Shown here: positions 62,524-64,000 of the stretch, piece by piece
How the letters are laid out: each line of letters starts with the position of its first letter
Position numbering within the stretch: the first letter of the stretch is position 1
Origin: Gammaproteobacteria bacterium
GTDB taxonomy: Bacteria > Pseudomonadota > Gammaproteobacteria > Steroidobacterales > Foliamicaceae
NCBI GenBank assembly: GCA_026708965.1
Contig: JAPOTY010000006.1
Location: 97,534-161,533, forward strand
Length of the DNA stretch: 64,000 bases
Direction: 5' to 3'
Translations under genes and position numbers: made by a program
The notes under the pieces: generated by a model
What the model was told of the DNA's origin: nothing
The model's input: the letters and a program-made list of their open reading frames with translations, nothing else
Databases searched by the model: none

Positions 62524-63078
62524 GTTGTCTTCGGTCAGGCCGCCGCCGGTGCGCGCCGTGCGCCGCAGGCTGACCCGCGCCAAGTCGAAATCCTTCTTCA
62601 GGATCACGTTCACCACGCCGCCGATGGCATCGGAGCCGTACACCGCCGAGGCGCCGTCGAGCTGGATCTCCACCCGGTCGATCATGCTCACCGGAAACTC
62701 GGAAATATCGGTGAAGCCGCCCAGCAGGCCGCTGTCGCCGGCCCGCTTGCCGTTCACCAGGATCAGCGTGGCCGACTCCCCCAAACCGCGCAGGTTCACG
62801 GTTGACGAGCCGTTGATATTGGCGGTGCCGAGCAGGCGCCTCGAATCGGCGGGCGCGTCGTCCGGGCTGTACAGCCCCGCGCCCCCGAATTCGGTGGTGC
62901 CGTTAATATTTTGCGGCAATTGGCGCAGCGCCCGCTCCAGCGTGGGCTCGCCGGTATTGAGCAGGTCCTCGGCGCTGAACACGATCATCTGGCCGGGCGT
63001 TTCCCAGCTTGCTCGCAGCAAGCGGGTTCCGGTTACGATTTGGTTCCCAAGCTCCAGCGCATCGTCTTCCGCCGCGCC
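62524..63078. repeat. Plug-domain repeat, copy 2
   Basis: Partner of the repeat at 56685-57218. The matching blocks are 62524-62829 and 62885-63078, with a 55-base insert between them that encodes a different plug loop from the 34-base insert of copy 1. Confidence 0.9.
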
Positions 63079-63111
63079 ATCATCGGTTTCGGCATCCGGC
63101 TCCTCGTTCTG

Positions 63112-63122
63112 CCCCCCCCCCC
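63112..63122. repeat. Poly-C/G tract of 11 bases in a receptor gene
   Basis: Eleven consecutive C on the plus strand (G in the coding strand), about 58 codons into the receptor gene. Loss of one base restores the frame. Such tracts are typical slipped-strand switching sites, but they are also common sequencing-error sites. Confidence 0.9.
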
Positions 63123-63512
63123 TGGGCCGGTTGCATTGCCGTTTCCCGCAACGACGCATCAGCGGCAGCGATGGAAGCCGCGCTCCCGCTCGATGCCACG
63201 CCTTCCATTTCGCCAAAATCCGCCGCCGCGGCTTGCGGCGCAATCACGAAGCACCCGATCACAACAGGCCAAAACGCATCCGATCCAAATTTCATCAAGC
63301 CAATCCTCTAACCTAAAGCAAAATGCCGCTTCCGCTCCGAAACGGCAGCGTAGCCAAGGGGCATCGGGTCCCATTGTACCGTTTATGCGCCAATGGGGCC
63401 GACTCATCAACCGCCACCTCGCGCTCCGAAAAGCTAGCAGCGAAACCGTACCGTTCATTGGCTGCAAGGGCGGACAGTTTATTTTGTTCCTAGCAGCGCA
63501 GCCGCGCGCCGC

Positions 63513-63548
63513 TTGACATTCGCGAAGTCGTTGTGGGATGATGGCGCG
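63513..63548 (+). promoter_or_regulatory. Promoter of the tRNA-tuf operon
   Basis: A perfect TTGACA (63513-63518), an 18-base spacer and GATGAT (63537-63542) lie 16 bases before tRNA-Tyr. The GGCGCG right after the -10 is a GC-rich discriminator as in stringently controlled stable-RNA promoters. The rest of the gap from 63299 to 63512 shows nothing I can name. Confidence 0.7.
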
Positions 63549-63558
63549 TTCCGTCCAC

Positions 63559-63640
63559 GGAGGGGTACCCAAGCGGTCAACGGGGGCAGACTGTAAATCT
63601 GCTGGCTCAGCCTTCGTAGGTTCGAATCCTACCCCCTCCA
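63559..63640 (+). tRNA. tRNA-Tyr (GTA)
   Basis: Acceptor GGAGGGG pairs with CCCCTCC; the anticodon loop CTGTAAA carries GTA. A long variable arm (class II) and GGTTCGAATCC T-arm are present. The discriminator is A (63640); the CCA end is not encoded. Confidence 0.97.
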
Positions 63641-63717
63641 GTTCGAGAGGTGGCTGCGCACCTGGGGCTTTTTGAGTGCCCGGCTGGGAACGGCCACAAA
63701 ATGGCTTGCGGAGCATT

Positions 63718-63791
<74 letters not shown>

Positions 63792-63811
63792 CTTGGAAGG
63801 GGATGAACGCT

Positions 63812-63884
<73 letters not shown>

Positions 63885-63910
63885 TTTTTATGTTTGTGTT
63901 GCAACTTCAG

Positions 63911-63930
63911 GCCCCGCCCTTCGCCGGGGC
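63911..63930 (+). other. Hairpin in the tuf leader
   Basis: GCCCCG (63911-63916) pairs with CGGGGC (63925-63930) between tRNA-Thr and tuf. It could protect or help process the tuf mRNA after tRNA excision; this is an inference. Confidence 0.4.
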
Positions 63931-63951
63931 GCGCGGACAGGAGGAGAACCG

Positions 63952-64000
63952 ATGGCCAAGGCGAAATTTGAGCGCACCAAGCCGCACGTGAACGTTGGGA
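63952..64000 (+). CDS. tuf: Elongation factor Tu, 5' end
   Basis: ATG 63952, after a strong AGGAGGAGAAC site, begins MAKAKFERTKPHVNVG, the invariant EF-Tu start. The gene runs off the window. EF-Tu delivers aminoacyl-tRNA to the ribosome; here it is co-transcribed with three tRNAs. Confidence 0.97.
   Translation, partial: MAKAKFERTKPHVNVG

Larger units (their letters stand above)
60268..63295 (-). pseudogene. TonB-dependent receptor split by a poly-G frameshift
   Basis: The gene starts at ATG 63295 with a signal peptide (WPVVIGCFVIAPQAAAADF), reads AQGGG and then hits 11 G residues (63112-63122 on the plus strand as C). As sequenced, the frame then ends at a stop near 63080. Reading resumes cleanly if the run has 10 (or 13) G, giving a receptor of about 1008 residues: AQGGG, QNEEPDAETDDG, then a plug like that of the neighbouring receptor and a full barrel ending ELSKEF. 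The paralogue has exactly three Gly at this spot. It has no STN domain. The rest of the frame is intact, so it may be phase-variable instead of dead. Confidence 0.8.

Noticed and set aside
60268..63243. A receptor starting at 63243 in the downstream frame
   Set aside because: The first 40 or so residues in that frame are Arg-rich and lack a signal peptide; the true signal peptide is in the other frame and joins at the poly-G tract.
63885..63890. T run after tRNA-Thr as a terminator
   Set aside because: It lacks a preceding hairpin outside the tRNA itself, and the tRNAs are expected to be co-transcribed with tuf.

Overview
This 64 kb window has high GC, dense gene packing and many four-base stop/start overlaps. 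It looks like the chromosome of a free-living or host-associated gammaproteobacterium. Support for that comes from the SPOR/cvpA/purF cluster, the T-protein type tyrA, ampD-ampE, gshB-yqgE-ruvX, and the tyr-gly-thr tRNA cluster leading into tuf. Four TonB-dependent receptors, a FecI/FecR pair and several exported hydrolases suggest a heterotroph that scavenges large or chelated substrates. No phage, insertion sequence or CRISPR array was seen.

Layout. 1-3 kb: end of an unidentified gene, SPOR protein, cvpA, purF. 3-10 kb: an M1 peptidase (minus strand), then a TonB receptor with a beta-propeller phytase lipoprotein, read as a phytate-use pair. 10-17 kb: tyrA, a D-2-hydroxyacid dehydrogenase, pdxH, ampD-ampE (minus), gshB, yqgE, ruvX and a PyrK-like flavoprotein. 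17-26 kb is more accessory: an AlbA/ATPase/TPR protein, yggS, an SRPBCC protein, an EF-G paralogue with a degenerate G4 motif, a decayed RelB/YafQ toxin-antitoxin pair, and a GntR-ABC operon with a likely operator. 26-33 kb: DUF192 protein, a long palindromic element, then a MoxR-DUF58-DUF4381-BatA-BatB-BatD operon.

33-44 kb: ogt-lipA, M48 lipoprotease, a rhomboid remnant, a Met-Asp-rich lipoprotein, an exported methyltransferase, a four-gene Gld-like ABC operon, an M50 protease and a Rieske oxygenase. 44 kb holds a cluster of palindromic elements related to the one at 26.6 kb. 44.5-54 kb: an RND pump and its adaptor (minus), a TonB receptor, and DUF1838, DUF1330 and M19 dipeptidase genes. 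54-63 kb (minus): a FecI/FecR/FecA-like surface-signalling locus with two related TonB receptors that share a nearly identical plug domain; one is frameshifted at a run of 11 G. The window ends with tRNA-Tyr, tRNA-Gly, tRNA-Thr and the start of tuf.

Most notable: (1) the palindromic elements, whose central ~49 bases and loop motifs are conserved while their 25-30 base arms differ from copy to copy yet stay self-complementary, with extra half-copies around two of them; (2) the poly-G tract that may switch a TonB receptor on and off; (3) the plug-domain homogenisation between the two receptors.
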